Origin: Methylobacterium nonmethylotrophicum
Lineage (GTDB): Bacteria; Pseudomonadota; Alphaproteobacteria; Rhizobiales; Beijerinckiaceae
Length of the DNA: 64,000 nt
Reading direction: 5' to 3'
Assembly: GCF_004745635.1 (NCBI RefSeq)
Contig: NZ_SRLB01000007.1
Coordinates: 1 to 64,000, forward strand
Every line of letters begins with the position of its first letter. Position 1 is the stretch's first letter. This document shows, one piece after another, positions 63,057 to 64,000 of this stretch. Under the pieces are notes generated by a model, which worked only from the letters and a program-made list of their open reading frames with translations, did no database searches and was not told the DNA's origin. The translations under genes were made by a program, and so were the position numbers.

Positions 63057-63833
63057 ATGCGGATCGACCTCAACGCCGATCTCGGCGAGGGTTACGGCCC
63101 CTGGCGCATGGGAGACGACGAGGGCCTCCTCGACGTCCTGTCCTCGGCCAACATCGCCTGCGGCTTCCATGCCGGCGATCCGCTGATCATGGAACGCACG
63201 GTCCGCCTCGCGACGGCGCGCGGCGTCGATATCGGCGCCCATGTCGGCTTCCCGGATCGGCAGGGCTTCGGCCGCCGGGTGATGCAGGTCGAGCGCGACG
63301 AGCTGTGCGCGATGGTCGTCTACCAGCTCGGCGCGCTCGCCGGAATTGCCCGGGCGCAGGGTGCGAGCATGACCCACATGAGCTTCCACGGCGCGCTCGG
63401 CAACATGGCAGCGGCCGATCCGGACCTCGCCGCGCCCCTCGTCGCGGCGGTGGCCCGCTTCGACCCCGGCCTGACCGTGCTGACCTCGCCGAGCCGGGCG
63501 ATCGAGGACGCCGCCGCCGCTCACGGCCTGCGGGTGGCCAAGACCTTCCTGGCGGACCGGGCCTGCGACCGCGACGGGCTCCTGGTGCCGCGCCGGCTCC
63601 CGGGCGCGGTGATCCACGACGAGGCGCAGGTGCTGGAGCGGGTGCGCCGGCTCCTCGCCGACGGCGTCGTCGTCACGCACGAGGGCGAGCGCCTGTCCTT
63701 GAGCCCGGACACGATCCTGGTCCACGGCGACACGCCCGGCGCCCTCGCGCTCGCCCGGGCCGTGCGCCAAGCGGTGTCGGAGGCCGGAGGGGAGATCGTG
63801 CCCCTGTCCCGCCAGGGCGCGGCGCCCGCATAA
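63057..63833 (+). CDS. pxpA: 5-oxoprolinase subunit A (PxpA, LamB/YcsF)
   Basis: A 258-residue LamB/YcsF protein: MRIDLNADLGEGYGPWRMGD, then IACGFHAGDP and GAHVGFPDRQGFGRR, and SFHGALGNMAAAD. In E. coli PxpA is the 5-oxoprolinase subunit A. It follows the BCCP-like gene by 3 bases and closes the operon. Together with accB/accC it repeats a known combination of 5-oxoprolinase and biotin carboxylase genes. Confidence 0.95.
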   Translation: MRIDLNADLGEGYGPWRMGDDEGLLDVLSSANIACGFHAGDPLIMERTVRLATARGVDIGAHVGFPDRQGFGRRVMQVERDELCAMVVYQLGALAGIARAQGASMTHMSFHGALGNMAAADPDLAAPLVAAVARFDPGLTVLTSPSRAIEDAAAAHGLRVAKTFLADRACDRDGLLVPRRLPGAVIHDEAQVLERVRRLLADGVVVTHEGERLSLSPDTILVHGDTPGALALARAVRQAVSEAGGEIVPLSRQGAAPA

Positions 63834-63917
63834 CATCGTCTTATCGCGGCACAGACAATCCGTCTTTCCCAAGCGGCAACCCCGTCCCTTAACGTTCGTC
63901 ATCGTCACGGATCTGCC

Positions 63918-64000
63918 ATGCCGTTCTCCGATTACACAAAAGCTCTCGTGACCGGCGCCTCGGGCGGCATCGGCGCGGCAATCGTCGAGCGCTTCCGCCG
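63918..64000 (+). CDS. SDR, 5' part
   Basis: From ATG 63918 the frame reads MPFSDYTKALVTGASGGIGA and runs off the window. The TGASGGIGAAIVERF motif is a classical SDR cofactor site. 84 bases after pxpA on the same strand, so it could belong to the same operon. Confidence 0.7.
   Translation, partial: MPFSDYTKALVTGASGGIGAAIVERFR

Noticed and set aside
1..64000. tRNA, rRNA, CRISPR arrays, riboswitches
   Set aside because: Scanning by eye found no tRNA cloverleaf, no regularly spaced direct repeats and no recognisable riboswitch core; a covariance-model search would be decisive.

Overview
The window is GC-rich DNA with alphaproteobacterial gene content, most like a Methylobacterium-type member of the Hyphomicrobiales. 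That placement is an inference from gene families and codon bias; no rRNA or other taxonomic marker is present. It is accessory chromosome or megaplasmid rather than core genome: eight LysR-type regulators (one truncated), many short-chain dehydrogenases (SDRs), four efflux or uptake systems, two transposase regions and at least seven broken genes.

1-22,560: small redox modules, each beside its own regulator. In order: the 3' end of a 2Fe-2S oxidoreductase; a DUF1348 protein; a CMD-like protein; LysR; an alpha/beta hydrolase; an SDR; a TehA-type channel with an in-frame stop; a LysR divergent from an SDR / NAD(P)-binding / SnoaL-like operon; Rrf2 plus methyltransferase; a monooxygenase and quinone-oxidoreductase pair with a LysR; a bdcA/bdcR pair with a clear palindromic operator; an EamA exporter; a LysR gene fused by deletion to a DUF4267 remnant; another LysR; an FrsA-like hydrolase; and a LysR/SDR divergent pair.

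22,660-38,820: membrane and respiratory functions. An RND pump with its adaptor is followed upstream by an apparent operon of a YdeP-type molybdoenzyme and cytochrome bd (CioA/B-like) oxidase. Then come a Tat-exported oxalate-decarboxylase-type bicupin, a second DUF1348 protein, a small Cys-rich secreted protein, a FUSC / DUF1656 / HlyD efflux operon and an orphan FixJ-like response regulator. An 18-bp palindrome occurs twice here, upstream of DUF1348 and upstream of the FUSC operon.

39,100-50,700: a TetR-controlled catabolic cluster (MFS, cyclase, SDR), a glutathione transferase, a PAS histidine kinase with two response regulators (one frameshifted), a LysR with the remnant of a divergent SDR, a metallo-beta-lactamase-fold hydrolase and a second FrsA-like hydrolase.

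50,960-56,860: the mobile part. An IS3 (IS407-group) element with ends nested in a second inverted repeat is followed by an AT-rich island carrying a RepA-like AAA ATPase and small unknown genes. Next is a mosaic of three gene fragments (SDR, IS630 transposase, lactonase).

57,020-64,000: a PEP-mutase/isocitrate-lyase-superfamily enzyme divergent from a LysR, then a tight accB-accC-pxpB-pxpC-(BCCP-like)-pxpA operon for 5-oxoproline-type substrates, and the start of another SDR.
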